Source: Coccinella septempunctata (Eukaryota; Arthropoda; Insecta; Coleoptera; Coccinellidae). From it: DNA of 64,000 bases. The translations under genes and the position numbers were made by a program. The DNA lies in NCBI RefSeq assembly GCF_907165205.1, contig NC_058195.1:4650001-4714000 (forward strand). The letters are read 5' to 3'. Shown here piece after piece: positions 24,271 to 35,333 of the stretch. Below the pieces are notes generated by a model. The model saw nothing but the letters and a program-made list of their open reading frames with translations. It did not search any database and had not been told where the DNA came from. The first letter of the stretch is position 1. Each line of letters begins with the position of its first letter.

Positions 24271-24680
24271 CTTTTGCAGATTTTTATTATTTATAATTTT
24301 TTCAAATCAATCTCATCCAAACTGATTATTTGACACTGTTACTAAAGTCAATATTATCTTTCAGATCAGTTACTTCACAAGTTGCTATGGTTCTCTATCA
24401 TGGTGATATCGATTCCACAAAGTGATGAGAGTCTGATGAAAATAGCAACCTCAATAGTTAAGATAACAATACCTAGAATATCTTTCTTTCACTCTCTTAT
24501 ATATTAGCAAAACAGACTGTTTGGGGAGTTTGAAATTCCTGAAAAGGAAGCAAAATACTGATGACATCTCTTTGTGTTACATAAAATGAAGACGTTACAA
24601 CTAGATGTGGAATTTATTGTTATACAGTGATTTTTTTCCTTTTGTTCAGGCAGACGTTTCCATTTTCGTTGTTATTTATG

Positions 24681-24704
24681 TACGAGTCAAAGACTCACCC
24701 TGTA
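24681..24704 (-). repeat. solo terminus of the TACAGGGTGAGTC MITE family, inverted
   Basis: TACGAGTCAAAGACTCACCC then TGTA: the inverted counterpart of the terminus at 21643, 3.06 kb away on the other side of the UPF0193 gene. Upstream sequence retains little of the internal part of the family. Confidence 0.65.
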
Positions 24705-25129
24705 TATTTCAATAATATCTTAATTAACTTTTGCCATTTGTTCCAGATGATTATAGGCTACTCCCTTCAATGCAATCCATAGCCTACTCATATCATAACT
24801 ACCAAAAAGGTAGACAAAAAGTGATTTCAAAGTAATCTTCGAATTTTGAATCAAGCCGCGTGTTAGGCTGTCTGCATCTCCAACTTGCGCAGAAAGATCC
24901 CAAGCTTGTATTGATTTTAAATTTCCAGATTTAAGTTGGTATCATATCAATCCAGTTCGAAACTCCCACAAACGAAAACACACAATGTTCCTAGGCAAAA
25001 TATTTTCCACAGTGTCATAGTATTTTTCTTTTGCGTTCCAAAAGGCCTAAGTATAATGATGTCCCTGTTGAAAAACGGCGTAAGAAGCCTCAGCCACAAG
25101 AATTCCTCCAGGATCTGCATAACGCATAG

Positions 25130-25400
25130 ACAATGCACCCTTCTGTTTTCAATTTTGATGTTTGTAAGTTTCCACATCAATTAAATGATGATCAAATAGC
25201 TCGAAATTTTGGATTTTTTCCAGATATTCTCGGCAGTATTTGCCACTTGTGCTACTCTTGGATATTCCCATGCTGAAGAGACTTTAGAAATATTGAAAAG
25301 TGACATTCATATTGAGAGGGAAAGGCATGAGGAAAATGGTGAAAAATCTAGTAACGAGGCACTCTTGATTAAATCTCAACGTGATCTAAGATGTGAGTAG
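25130..25400 (+). CDS. possible small secreted-protein gene, two exon candidates
   Basis: A short hydrophobic segment (LLFSILMF, frame open from about 24936) ends at a consensus donor (TTT/GTAAGT at about 25161). An acceptor (TTTTTTCCAG at about 25223) then continues in phase with IFSAVFATCATLGYSHAEET. The result would look like a signal peptide followed by a charged region (HIERERHEENGEK). A further donor-like GTGAGT lies at 25392, implying a third exon that I could not place. The initiating Met is uncertain and no family is recognised. Treat as a weak candidate. Confidence 0.25.
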
Positions 25401-25404
25401 AGAT

Positions 25405-27070
25405 CCGAAATTTATATGACATGGCACCAAAGGTATTCGAAGAAGTTCTTATTGGAATGAATTTTTCAAATAATATACAGTGGTTCCCAAATTTAGTCCC
25501 ACATTTGCGATGCTAATAACTTTTTATAGGAAAACCATATAGTATGCCTACATTTTGCATAATATTCCCTATATCCTTAAGTGTTTTATGAAATAAGAGA
25601 TAAGCTTCAACTCCAGAAAAATTTAGGATATAAGAAATCTTATACAAAAGGTTTGAGCACTCTGTCGCTCTCCTATCAAAATTACAAGCCTCGCTATTAT
25701 GGGACTCGTATGAACCATCATGTTCGAGGGTTTTCCATCGTCACTCTTTTGTTTATTAGATCACCAATGAAGTTTTAATGGTTTATTATTTCCAATAATA
25801 TAACATTATTCACAAATAGATCTTGAGCAGTGCATTAAGTAGAAATTAAAATCTGTGGTTGGGTAGATGAATAATTAAACATTTTTAACATATTGATCAA
25901 CTAAAAATTGAACAAAATCATCGATCTATTGAGTGAATGAGCTTTAAATTCGAATATTCTAAGGATAATAAAAGCAATTCCATATGATAAAAAACATTTT
26001 ATTTCAATAAAAATAATAACTCATCATTCTAAAACAAAATAATATAAGATCTTATACTTTTCATTGCTCTTATAGAATATAATATCAATTCGATTTTTTC
26101 ATCAGTTGTACAATGAATACTTCAATTATTTACAAATATAATTTCATTTAGACTATGTAGAGTAAAATCATAAAATTCTATACAAAACAACAAAATGGTC
26201 AATAAGTCAAAAGAGTCAAGAAATTGATAAATTGGATGAGGCTCATTTTTTTCTCACACAGATGAAGAAAATCAACCAATTTGGTATATAACATGTATCC
26301 TATTAATTATTCAATTGATAACTTAATTCCCACTAATGAAAAAAGTTTTCAACCATTATGATTGTTCTCGACGCATTATTCTGTTTTATTCAACACATAA
26401 AAACTACTCTTCCATGTAAGTCAATAGCAACCAACAGTTTTTCCTATAGCCCTCATAAAATTCTCCAGGTATATCGACTAGTCTTGTCAATGCCAACTAG
26501 GTGTAAGATGAACTTTGACTATTCTGTACCTGAGTTCGAAGATAATAATACATTGTTTACATTGTTGATTGTTGAAACATTGAATGGATTACAACATAGA
26601 ACCTTTTCCTTTATCAAGAATATCCCAAAATTAAGTCGAATAAATTTAAATCTATGTAGATGCAAATCTCCATATTTTTGAGTGGGAGGTAATCTCAATG
26701 CAAAATCTCTCATTTTTTCAACTTTTCTCCAAAAAAATGTAAAGTTATTGAAACACCGCAATCAACACTTTTCATTTCAACTCCTTTTTTGCAACTTATG
26801 AAATGTTTCTGCTGAATACAGTAATTAAAAAATCTAGTTCAACAACCTTTACCTATAATAATTTTTCGTGATCGCTTTTATACTCATTTATGCTAAACTT
26901 TCAACCTGCTGTACTAAATTTTCATTGCATTGGAGAATAACAACAGTTCAGAGTAAGTAAACGTAATATCACTGTCCATCAAAGTCTACAAACGAAAAAA
27001 AATTTGTCGTGGGACTCGATACTGCATGTATGATTTGAAACAATATAATTCCACAATTATAGCGACGTCA
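25405..27070. other. intergenic and 3' region of the first aldehyde dehydrogenase gene
   Basis: No supported coding region. The open frames at 25581-25778, 26358-26681 and 26519-26761 have no domain and lie in very AT-rich DNA; part of this will be the 3' untranslated region of the minus-strand gene ending at 27071. Confidence 0.4.
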
Positions 27071-28582
27071 TCACTTGAACAATGAGAGGAAAGCAGACTC
27101 TATACTCTTCCCATATTCCATGATTACATAAGTGATCAGACATCCAAAGAGCGTAAACATTAAATACAAGAAAAATTGTTTACTGAAAAAAGTACGTCTC
27201 TTTTTCATAAGGAGGGTCACCATCTTAATTTTCATATCGTTGTATGGGGCGTACCGTAGATTCATTAGGGCCTCATGACACATATTCATCGGCTGTTTGA
27301 GGACAGGTTTTGGATGAGAGAAAGTGTGAAAAGTTAAGTCACCATGATACGCCCCTAACCCACTATAACCAACACCACCAAAAGGCAAGGTATCGCAACT
27401 GAAATGCATCATGGTATCGTTAACGCATACACCCCCACTGGACGTTCTTTCGATGAAAAGATCCACAACACTCTTCTTATTCGAAAAGACATAGAGTGCG
27501 AGCGGTTTTTCTTTCGAATTGATAAAACTGACAGCCTCGAAGGCATCCCTAACTCTTACAATAGGAAGGATGGGCCCGAAAATCTCGTCTCTCATCAGGG
27601 GACTATCAGGATTCACGTTGGCACATATGGTTAGGTCCATGTAGAGTTGGTCAACGTCGTGGTTACCTCCATGGACTACTTCTTGACCTTCCAGTAGGCT
27701 CAGCAGTCTATTGAAGTGGTTTTTGTTGATGATCCTGCAGTAGTCCTTTGAACTTTTCATGTTTGGACCATACTGTTCTTTCTGGACCTTCTTGAAGGCT
27801 TCGATGAATTTTTTCTCGATTTCCTGCGTGCACAGGAGGTAGTCAGGGGCAATGCAAGCTTGTCCAGCGTTTACTGCTTTGCCCCAAAGGATTCGTGCAG
27901 CTGCAATGTTTATGTCCACTGAAGAATCCACGAAGCAAGGGCTTTTTCCCCCCATTTCTAAGGTGACTGGAGTGAAATGCTTGGCAGCTGTTTGTGCCAC
28001 TATAGCCCCAACCCTTGTAGAGCCAGTATAAAAAATATAATCGAACCTATTCTGCAATAACTGGTGGGATTCGCTCGGTCCACCAAGAAACACGGTGTAA
28101 CAACTCTTATCCAGATACTGAGGCAGTAAATCTGCTATCAGCTGGGCAACTGCTGGTGCCAATTCTGATGGTTTTATCACTGCGCAATTACCAGCAGCTA
28201 TTGCTCCAAGAAGAGGTGTTAGGGCCAGTACCAACGGATAATTCCAAGCCCCGATGACAAGTACCACTCCGTATGGCTCTGGGAATAGTTCTGCCTTAGA
28301 AAGTATGTTAACCAAATTAGACTCGACGCTTCTTGGTTTCGCCAATCGATCAAGATTGTGCAGCATGTGTAGAGCGTCGTTTTTGAAGACCTCGATCTCG
28401 GCCACGGCTTCAGCGTGGATCTTCTTGGAGTCAGCTTCCAAGGCTTCCACGACGTCTGTCATGTTTTCCTCTACCATTCTCAGCAGATTGCTCAACTGCT
28501 TCCTTCGGAATTTCAAGTTTCTGGTTGTGCCGTTGTCGAAGGAGTTCCTGAGTACCTTCAGTACATCGAATTGGTCTACCAT
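27071..28582 (-). CDS. Aldh3: aldehyde dehydrogenase class 3 (fatty aldehyde dehydrogenase type), paralogue A
   Basis: A single uninterrupted frame of 503 codons, the usual length of the membrane-bound ALDH3 group. These enzymes oxidise aldehydes, typically medium- and long-chain fatty aldehydes, to acids with NAD(P)+. Visible features: the oxyanion Asn in GAWNYP (N114), the nucleotide-binding YTGSTRVG loop (about 186-193), the general base in LEMGGKSP (E209), the nucleophile in GQACIAPDY (C243) and the family-typical LPFGGVGYSGLGAYHG near 410-425. A hydrophobic segment at about 475-493 (FFLYLMFTLFGCLITYVIM) predicts a C-terminal membrane anchor, as in the fatty aldehyde dehydrogenases of the endoplasmic reticulum. 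The coding region has no intron, but a good acceptor (CTCCTTTCCAG) ends 7 bases before the ATG, implying a 5' untranslated exon upstream. It lies in the same orientation as paralogues at 35.3 and 50.0 kb. The substrate cannot be inferred. Confidence 0.97.
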   Translation of the reverse strand: MVDQFDVLKVLRNSFDNGTTRNLKFRRKQLSNLLRMVEENMTDVVEALEADSKKIHAEAVAEIEVFKNDALHMLHNLDRLAKPRSVESNLVNILSKAELFPEPYGVVLVIGAWNYPLVLALTPLLGAIAAGNCAVIKPSELAPAVAQLIADLLPQYLDKSCYTVFLGGPSESHQLLQNRFDYIFYTGSTRVGAIVAQTAAKHFTPVTLEMGGKSPCFVDSSVDINIAAARILWGKAVNAGQACIAPDYLLCTQEIEKKFIEAFKKVQKEQYGPNMKSSKDYCRIINKNHFNRLLSLLEGQEVVHGGNHDVDQLYMDLTICANVNPDSPLMRDEIFGPILPIVRVRDAFEAVSFINSKEKPLALYVFSNKKSVVDLFIERTSSGGVCVNDTMMHFSCDTLPFGGVGYSGLGAYHGDLTFHTFSHPKPVLKQPMNMCHEALMNLRYAPYNDMKIKMVTLLMKKRRTFFSKQFFLYLMFTLFGCLITYVIMEYGKSIESAFLSLFK

Positions 28583-28671
28583 GGTTTAACTGGAAAGGAG
28601 AAATGGGGTTTGAGTCTAAGCAGCTGCTTTTGCAGTTTGCACATCACAATTATCAAACTATTCATTTTATA

Positions 28672-28830
28672 TACATCTGAGGATCTTTTAAACAGAGTTG
28701 CATTCAGCCAAAGTACCCATTTCATTCGATAGAATCGTTTGTGAGATAGAGCTAAAAATAACATTTTTATGGTTTTTCAACAGCCTCTGTATCTTTCAAA
28801 CCGAGCCGATCCGATTGAAATAGTTGTTTC
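28672..28830. repeat. internally deleted fragment of the 62-kb MITE family
   Basis: Contains the family words gatcttttaaacagagttgc, attcagccaaagtaccca, tttcattcgatagaatcg and tttcaaaccgagccgat in the order found in the reverse of 62008-62700, with the middle part missing and no terminal repeats. It lies just upstream of the aldehyde dehydrogenase A start. Confidence 0.75.
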
Positions 28831-30788
28831 AACACGAAATTTCGAAAAATAGGACAGCTATGCTATGCTAAATCTTTGACATCGATTAACGTTACTGCTT
28901 TTTTGCGACATTTCAAATCTTCCTCCATGAATGAGTAATTTTATGAAAAAAGGCATAGGTACTTCGAACAAGCTAACTGCATTAGAATCAACAAGTTTAA
29001 TAATATAGAATTCCATCAAGGTACACTCTCGAAATTAGTATTCCAATAAAAATCCATCGGGTACCAAATAGATCACTTACGATTATTGGGAAAGTAGCAT
29101 TTTTTATATCGTAATCCATAGCATAGTAGGATGAGTTTGTCCTCGATTATAATTTTTTCACGTAGATACTCGTATGAAAATGGAGAATTATATGCCATAA
29201 TTATTCAGTTAGGTACGACTGAAATGGAGCTAACTTGATGTAACTTTTTTCCATGCTCATCCATGAAGGTATATGCTGGATTCAAATTTGTTGATTGCAA
29301 AAACTGTTACAGTTTTGGAGCATGCAAAATAATTGATGTGCCTATATATTCATTTTTCAACCCTTGAAATTCCCAATAGTTTATTACTCAATAACTGATT
29401 TCAATGAAAAATATTGATGTTTCATAATATGCAGTCTTTCAATAGGTACCTATGTCTTGCTGAGTATTGTTATACTCAGCAAGACATTGTTCTTTTACTT
29501 CATTTTTGAACAAGTGATAGATGAAAAGTTGAATAATCGTCGACTTTCTTTATGCCCATTTATAATTGATTCGATTATAATTGCCAAAGCTTAATATAAA
29601 AAAAAATTCATTACATATTTCAACTTGACTCAAAAAATTATTATAACTGATACTTACTCTTATAGGTTTCTGATCGAAAACCTTATTGATCAATTTATGA
29701 GAGAACTATTTACGCACTATTCAAACATTTTCTGTTTATTGACGCTGTGTGATTAGTCAAAGGATGTTTTTTATCATCATTCAATGCACATTATCTGAAT
29801 TTTACTATCAGACACTTACTACTAAATCCCTATAATTTTTAAGTTGAAGTACCACATTTGTTTTTATGAAATTTAAATATTTTTTCATCAAAAAATAAAA
29901 ACAATCGAACCTGTCCTCTGCAAAATGAAATTCAGACCCCAAAATCGACTTAGATGCACATGAAACTCACGAATAATTCAGTTGTCTCCAAAAAGCGAAA
30001 ACTCAATAAAAAATCTGAAAAGGAAACTGTTCACGGCAAAATATAATTCAGATCCTTGATCGGTTCCGCACTTTCCGTGAAACTGGCACCTGTTTACACT
30101 CAAAAGAACCTGATTATCAATGATGCAAAACAGAGAATTCGGGAACTTGTTTGTGGGCCAATTTCAGTATGAGGAAGCCTTGAAATCCAAAGATACGAGA
30201 TGAATACTTAATTGATTATATGTATACGGGGTCAGGTCATTTAGTTACATACTTTGTCGATCAATTCCCAAAACCAATGATGAAATCTCATTTTTTGGGG
30301 AGAATTGCTTTTGTAAAGATGTAAAGGCCACTTTGACAAAAAAGATGACCATTTTTTGAACCTGGCAAAACTAATAAATAATACAAATTTCCAGTACTTG
30401 GTTAATTAACGATTTTATAAATTAATACAAGGTATAAGTCGCATAGATTCACGGTTGACCTTAAACTACAGTTTTGAGGGCTTCAGGCTCTCCGCCCTCT
30501 ATCTCAAAAACGGTTGACCATATGAAAAAAAGGCTCAAACAAAAATTGTCGCAAATTTCATGCTCTACAACTTTGATAATAGATGTTTATATATTTGAAG
30601 CCACAGAAACCGAGATAATCAAGAGTTTCTCAAATTTTGACCTCGAATAATTTACACGCCGCAGAAACGACACTTTTGAGACAACTTTAAGAACGCCAAA
30701 ATGAAGGTTTATACGAGTTTTCAGCTTATTATCTTTCATTCCGAGATATTGACCGCTATTTTATATCAACGGGTTTATATTAGGAGAA
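28831..30788. other. intergenic; includes diverged interspersed repeat at about 30455-30615
   Basis: No gene recognised. The block with ccgccctctatctcaaaaac and acaactttgataatagatg resembles the one at 4040-4200. The region presumably also carries the unplaced 5' untranslated exon and promoter of the minus-strand aldehyde dehydrogenase A. Confidence 0.4.
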
Positions 30789-31499
30789 ATGATTAAATTA
30801 AAGTCACTTCTTTCAGCTAATAAGTACCTACTTGAACTACTGATGCAGTACGGCTGGATACTCTTAGTCTCTTCGGCTATTCTCATTTACGCCACAGCGA
30901 CTAACTCTCCAATACTAATGCTACCCTTCATTGTTGTGGGCATGTGGATTTACATTAGTTTAATGTTCATTGGAGTTCTCCTCTATTACGACTATATCAA
31001 GGGGCTGAATTTTATTAATATTGAAAATTATGTTGGTGAGTATCTCAAGAAATTCTGATACTTTAGTAGATACTACCACAACACTTCATTGAAAAATCTC
31101 CTGGCATTGTATTGTATCATCTATTTACTTCCTTGTTTTTAATTATTCATCCTTTTTTCGTTGTTTTTTAATAACGTAATTTATCTTCACATTTTGTCAC
31201 AAACTCAGCTAAATTGTATATTAATACTCATTATTGAGTCAGCTTTACATATTTTGAATGTTTTTATAATGAACAAGATCCACCTTATGCACCTTATAAT
31301 GATTTCAGTGCCTACCTTCATCGCATCTGTGATTTTCATCGGTATGTGGACCGTTATTCTCTGGTACCACGTGTCCCTTAAGTCAAGAAGATGCAGTCAA
31401 CCTTCCGCCCCTAAGCCTAAAACTGTATACACTCAAGAGGGATTGATCCATACAGTCAACCATCCAAAGGATTCAGATCAAAAGAAAATTTTAGTTTAG
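30789..31499 (+). CDS. small multi-pass membrane protein, two exons (about 145 aa), family not recognised
   Basis: Exon 30789-31035 ends at GTTG/GTGAGT and joins in phase to an exon starting at 31309 after a strong acceptor (ATGATTTCAG), ending at the stop at 31499 (247 + 191 nt). The protein has three hydrophobic segments, at about residues 22-41, 43-68 and 84-107, then a basic, Pro/Ser-containing cytosolic-type tail (SLKSRRCSQPSAPKPKTV). An alternative acceptor (CACTTCTTTCAG at about 30808-30819) inside the first exon would make 30820 the real exon start. In that case the N-terminus, perhaps with a fourth membrane helix, lies in an unplaced upstream exon. The layout resembles small insect four-helix membrane proteins, but I cannot name a family. 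Confidence 0.55.
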
Positions 31500-32887
31500 G
31501 AGAACTTTTTTCCATCATAGGAAACACAAGAAAGGCTTACTCTCAGAAAATTAACTGTGGGATAAGCGCAAAATTAAAAACAATTGTTGAAATTGAAAAA
31601 GATCAACAATCACATCTATACTATTCGCTAATATTTAGCAGCTTTTTATCTTGCACAAATTAAACAAAAAAACGATCGGTATTTTTAAACCGGCCCATTT
31701 TTTTTGAGGGTTCAATTTCGAGAGCTACTTGCTGATTTGTCCAGAAAGCTGGATAAATTGTTAATGAAAATAAATGAGTAATATACCATGTGCTAAAGCT
31801 CATTCGGGTATACTGGCACAAATTATCTTCATGATGTAGATACACAAATAATGGTATTTGGTCCTTTTATATATGTTATAACTTTTAATAACAGTCTTGT
31901 TCAACATGATTCAGTATTTCTGAATACCACTCTTGAAAGCGTAGTTTGAATTACATAATAAAATTTTAAAATTAAGCATTTTTATTTCCCGGATTAATTT
32001 AGTTCGACTCTGAAGGTCGACAGGGCAAACAACTGATCCTCGGCACAAAAGGCCTATCCAAGTCTGACACAGGGCTCCCGCATCCACAAAATCTCAACTA
32101 CCCTCCACTCCTCAATTATAAATGAAAAGTCTTTCTTTATAAATCTCCGTTTTACATTGTCATCGCAACACGTAAAAACGGCTGAACCCATTTCATTCAA
32201 TTTTTTTTAACATTCCACATATTACATAGAAGGTTAAAACGAAAGAAAAATTAGAAAATCTTTCCTGAGAAACTAGGAAAATTAAGAAAACTAAACTAAA
32301 TTTTAATTTCACGCGCAAATGGGTAGTTTACCCTTCACGGATAAGTGATTGACACTTGCTGACAGTTGTCAGTTTAATCTGATTTGGAAGATAGCAGTGG
32401 TGGGCAACGAATTTGTTACCACCCTGTACAAAAATGATTTTCAAGTGATAACAGGATAATGGTAATCAAACAATGTCATCATAAAAATATATATATTGCT
32501 GAATCAGATAAATGGAAATACACTCGATAGATTCCAACTAGGATAAACAAGCAAACAGATATCTTTTCTTTAGAATCTAAATCATATTCACTGGGAAAAA
32601 ATCACAATTTTATAGTACATAACATAATAAAATCTTAAATTTATTTTCAATTTTCTCTGTCTTCACTGATGCTCCACAGTCTGTAACTCCCAAATATAAA
32701 ATAACAAATATTACATAAAAATTTTTAATCTTTTCATTCAAATAAATATATTCTCTGGACACATCACAATGCTTGATAATAATTTAATGCTTCTTCCAAG
32801 ACTTCAAATACATATAACAGATAATACAAAGGCGATCACAATTGTTTTGAAAATTCATTTAACAACTTATGTTCAATTTGGCAGAAA
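31500..32887. other. intergenic, convergent 3' regions
   Basis: Lies between the plus-strand membrane-protein gene and the minus-strand WDR45B gene, whose 3' ends face each other. A minus-strand AATAAA at 32640-32645, about 245 bases past the WDR45B stop, is a plausible poly(A) signal for that gene. No other feature. Confidence 0.45.
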
Positions 32888-34187
32888 TCATTCTGAAGCC
32901 AAATTATTGTCAGTATTTTCACTAAGGGTTAAGAAGGATGTACTGAATTCCCTTGTAAAGGAACCTTGAAGGTCATAAGAGAATTTGTAGAAATAACCAT
33001 CAGCACAAACAGCTGAAAAAAATATCGTAATAGAATGTAACTTCTTCCTCCATTTTCTTGGAATACAATGTTACTGTATACCACAGATTTAATCGAATTA
33101 GGAGATCAGAATTTTTTTTTTTAATCAAAATATCTGAAGTTTGACTTACCATGGATATAGTCATCATTTGAACTGAAAGCACATATGCATGTTGGATAAT
33201 CAGGAATTGAAAACCTGCAAAATGACCAGCTAGAAGAAAAATATGATGCTAAGATACTAGACATAGCCAATTGGGAACGCTGATTCAGTGAAGGATCATC
33301 TAGAGCAAAAATGTGAATGGTGCCACGATCAGAAGAAACACACAACTTTGTCGATTGATGACTGAAGTTAATAGAATGTATAGTTGCCTGAAACAAAACA
33401 TTTGTATCGAGATATTGAAGGTGGACAAACTATGGTCTTACATAGTTACTTCCTCTCCGTAGCTCAATGTATAATTCTCCATTGGAAGTATCGAAAACCC
33501 TAATTAACGTTCCTTTTTCACTAGCAGTAGCCAAACGTGTTCCCTGATTATTTAGAGTCATACAAGCTATTTCGGATGAATGAGCACCTATGTTTATAAA
33601 ATTCCTATCAGCATTGGCAAGATCAATAAGTTGTACTGTGCCCGGTTTATTCCATGGAAAAGCAAGTAAAGCATTGTCACTGTTAGGACATAATGCACAC
33701 AAACCTTTCGGGTTACTGTGTGTTTCAAAAATGTGAAGTTGTGTTGGATTTTGAGTGAAAGTGAATACTTTAATCATTTTTTCCATAACTACAACGATTC
33801 TATCCCTACGGAGTCTCACGCCTAGCACAGGGTAGTTGAATTCTAATTTGAGCATCACATTTTTGGTTAGATCTTCCCATATCTGAACTCTGTTTGAGGG
33901 ATATAAAGGTCTTTCACTGCCACCCACTATTGCTAAATAATTAGAATTAAATAGCATTTCTATGAACCCAAGACCTCCATTAGCAAAGTCATGTTTCAGC
34001 CTTTCCTTTAGCGGTTCACATTTGAAGATTCTAAAACCTGTAGTTGTAGCACAGGCAAAACAAGCTGCAAGACGAGATTTAAATTAATTTTCGGGACAAT
34101 AGTTCATACGTTTCAATTACATTGGTCCTGATTGAAAGTCACATACTGCAAATCGTTATTATGTCTGCTTCCAGTTCCGATATTCAT
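32888..34187 (-). CDS. WDR45B: WIPI3/WDR45B-type beta-propeller protein (PROPPIN), four exons, 350 aa
   Basis: Minus-strand exons 34187-34121, 34064-33442, 33387-33150 and 33012-32888 join in phase at GT/AG sites (67 + 623 + 238 + 125 nt). The protein is a WD-repeat propeller that binds phosphatidylinositol 3-phosphate and acts in autophagosome formation. Diagnostic stretches are FNQDQSCFACATTTGFRIF near the N-terminus, LRRDRIVVV, NPKGLCALCPNS, GTRLATASEKGTLIRVFDTS and the lipid-binding LRRG motif (about residues 223-227). KLCVSSDRGTIHIFA and YFSSSWSF follow. That last block favours WDR45B over WDR45, which has a different loop there. Length is close to the family norm of about 345. The C-terminal tail (after KFSYDLQG) is diverged but open. 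Assignment is from family knowledge. Confidence 0.93.
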
Positions 34188-35333
34188 TTTGAACCACTAA
34201 TTGTTACACGTTATTTTTTGAAGAATGAAAAACTGTTGGAAAGTACATCTTATCAGAAGAAAAAATTGTCAAAACATAACCACAAGAATTCAAACGTGAC
34301 ACTTGTCCAACACTTGTCAAGGCCGACAGGGCAACCAACCAAATTGATCGTGGGGAGAAATTTATGTTTGCTGCACTGTTAGGAAATTCTGGAACTTAGT
34401 TTTCACACATATTTCAGCTTGAATTTTGGATGTGAGAATTCCAAAAACGAATCAAAGAATTTCGTGCCTCCGACGTCAATTTTATAGTTTGGGGTTAACT
34501 GTTCTGTTCAGTTTTCAGTTACAGCTAAAAGTAATAGCTGCCAATATATATAATTCTTGAAAATAGCTATTCTTTCGAACTCCCAAACAAATTGTCAACT
34601 CTCTCGAAAAGCCCCTAATGCATATTTTGAAGCGTTTGAACATTTGAAATCATTTCTGCTTCGATATATCTATAAGGTCAATTCGCAATATTTTTCTCAA
34701 AGTTCTGGAGCAGATTAGAATCCCATTTTTGGGTCTTAGGTCCGGAACAGGACATTATTTTATTGCAAAACCTAGTGAAAGAGCAATTTTATCTCAGAAA
34801 ATCTTACTTGAAAGCTTCAACTTCGACTTGCCAGTTTTAACTTGTAGTTATCTTAGAATTCAGACTTTTGATTTTGAATTTACTGAACTCTAATAATAAT
34901 TCCTTCTGAAACTTCACTGTCATCTTCAGGAATAAAAAAAATAATATTTATTATAGGTTTTATAACCAAAGATCCAACAAAAATGCATTTACTTTTATTC
35001 TGGTGCTGGTTTATTAAGAATAGTGTTTTGGTTGTTCATGGCTGTACAAATATGTAATGTAGGTATTTATAAAAAGATCAGGGAGTTTGAAACACGTATT
35101 ATATTTACTTATACATATAATTAAAATATTCCTAATGTGTATGGAATTAAAAAACAAGTACTTTAGTATACGAAAATTTCTTTTCCATAAATATGTTCAA
35201 CGATCAGTTAATTATTATATTCAATCCGTGGTGACTGCTTTCTGTTTCTTCGCCATAACCTTCATAATCACGTATTCGATATATTAGTCAGGTCATCCGC
35301 TTATTTTAATCAAAACATTTCATTTCTGAGGAT
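34188..35333. other. intergenic between WDR45B and aldehyde dehydrogenase B
   Basis: Holds the WDR45B promoter side (near 34188-34400) and the 3' region of aldehyde dehydrogenase B. No coding region supported; frames at 34122-34382 and 35087-35287 are unconvincing. Confidence 0.45.

Noticed and set aside
26358..26761. Overlapping frames on both strands downstream of aldehyde dehydrogenase A
   Set aside because: No recognisable domain, no splice sites, very AT-rich and mutually overlapping on opposite strands. More likely 3' untranslated or intergenic DNA.
28254..28732. Plus-strand frames of 105-111 codons opposite aldehyde dehydrogenase A
   Set aside because: They are antisense shadows of the conserved enzyme gene, with no start context, domain or splice support. 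The same applies to 35426-35837, 36535-36921 and 50315-50728 opposite paralogues B and C.
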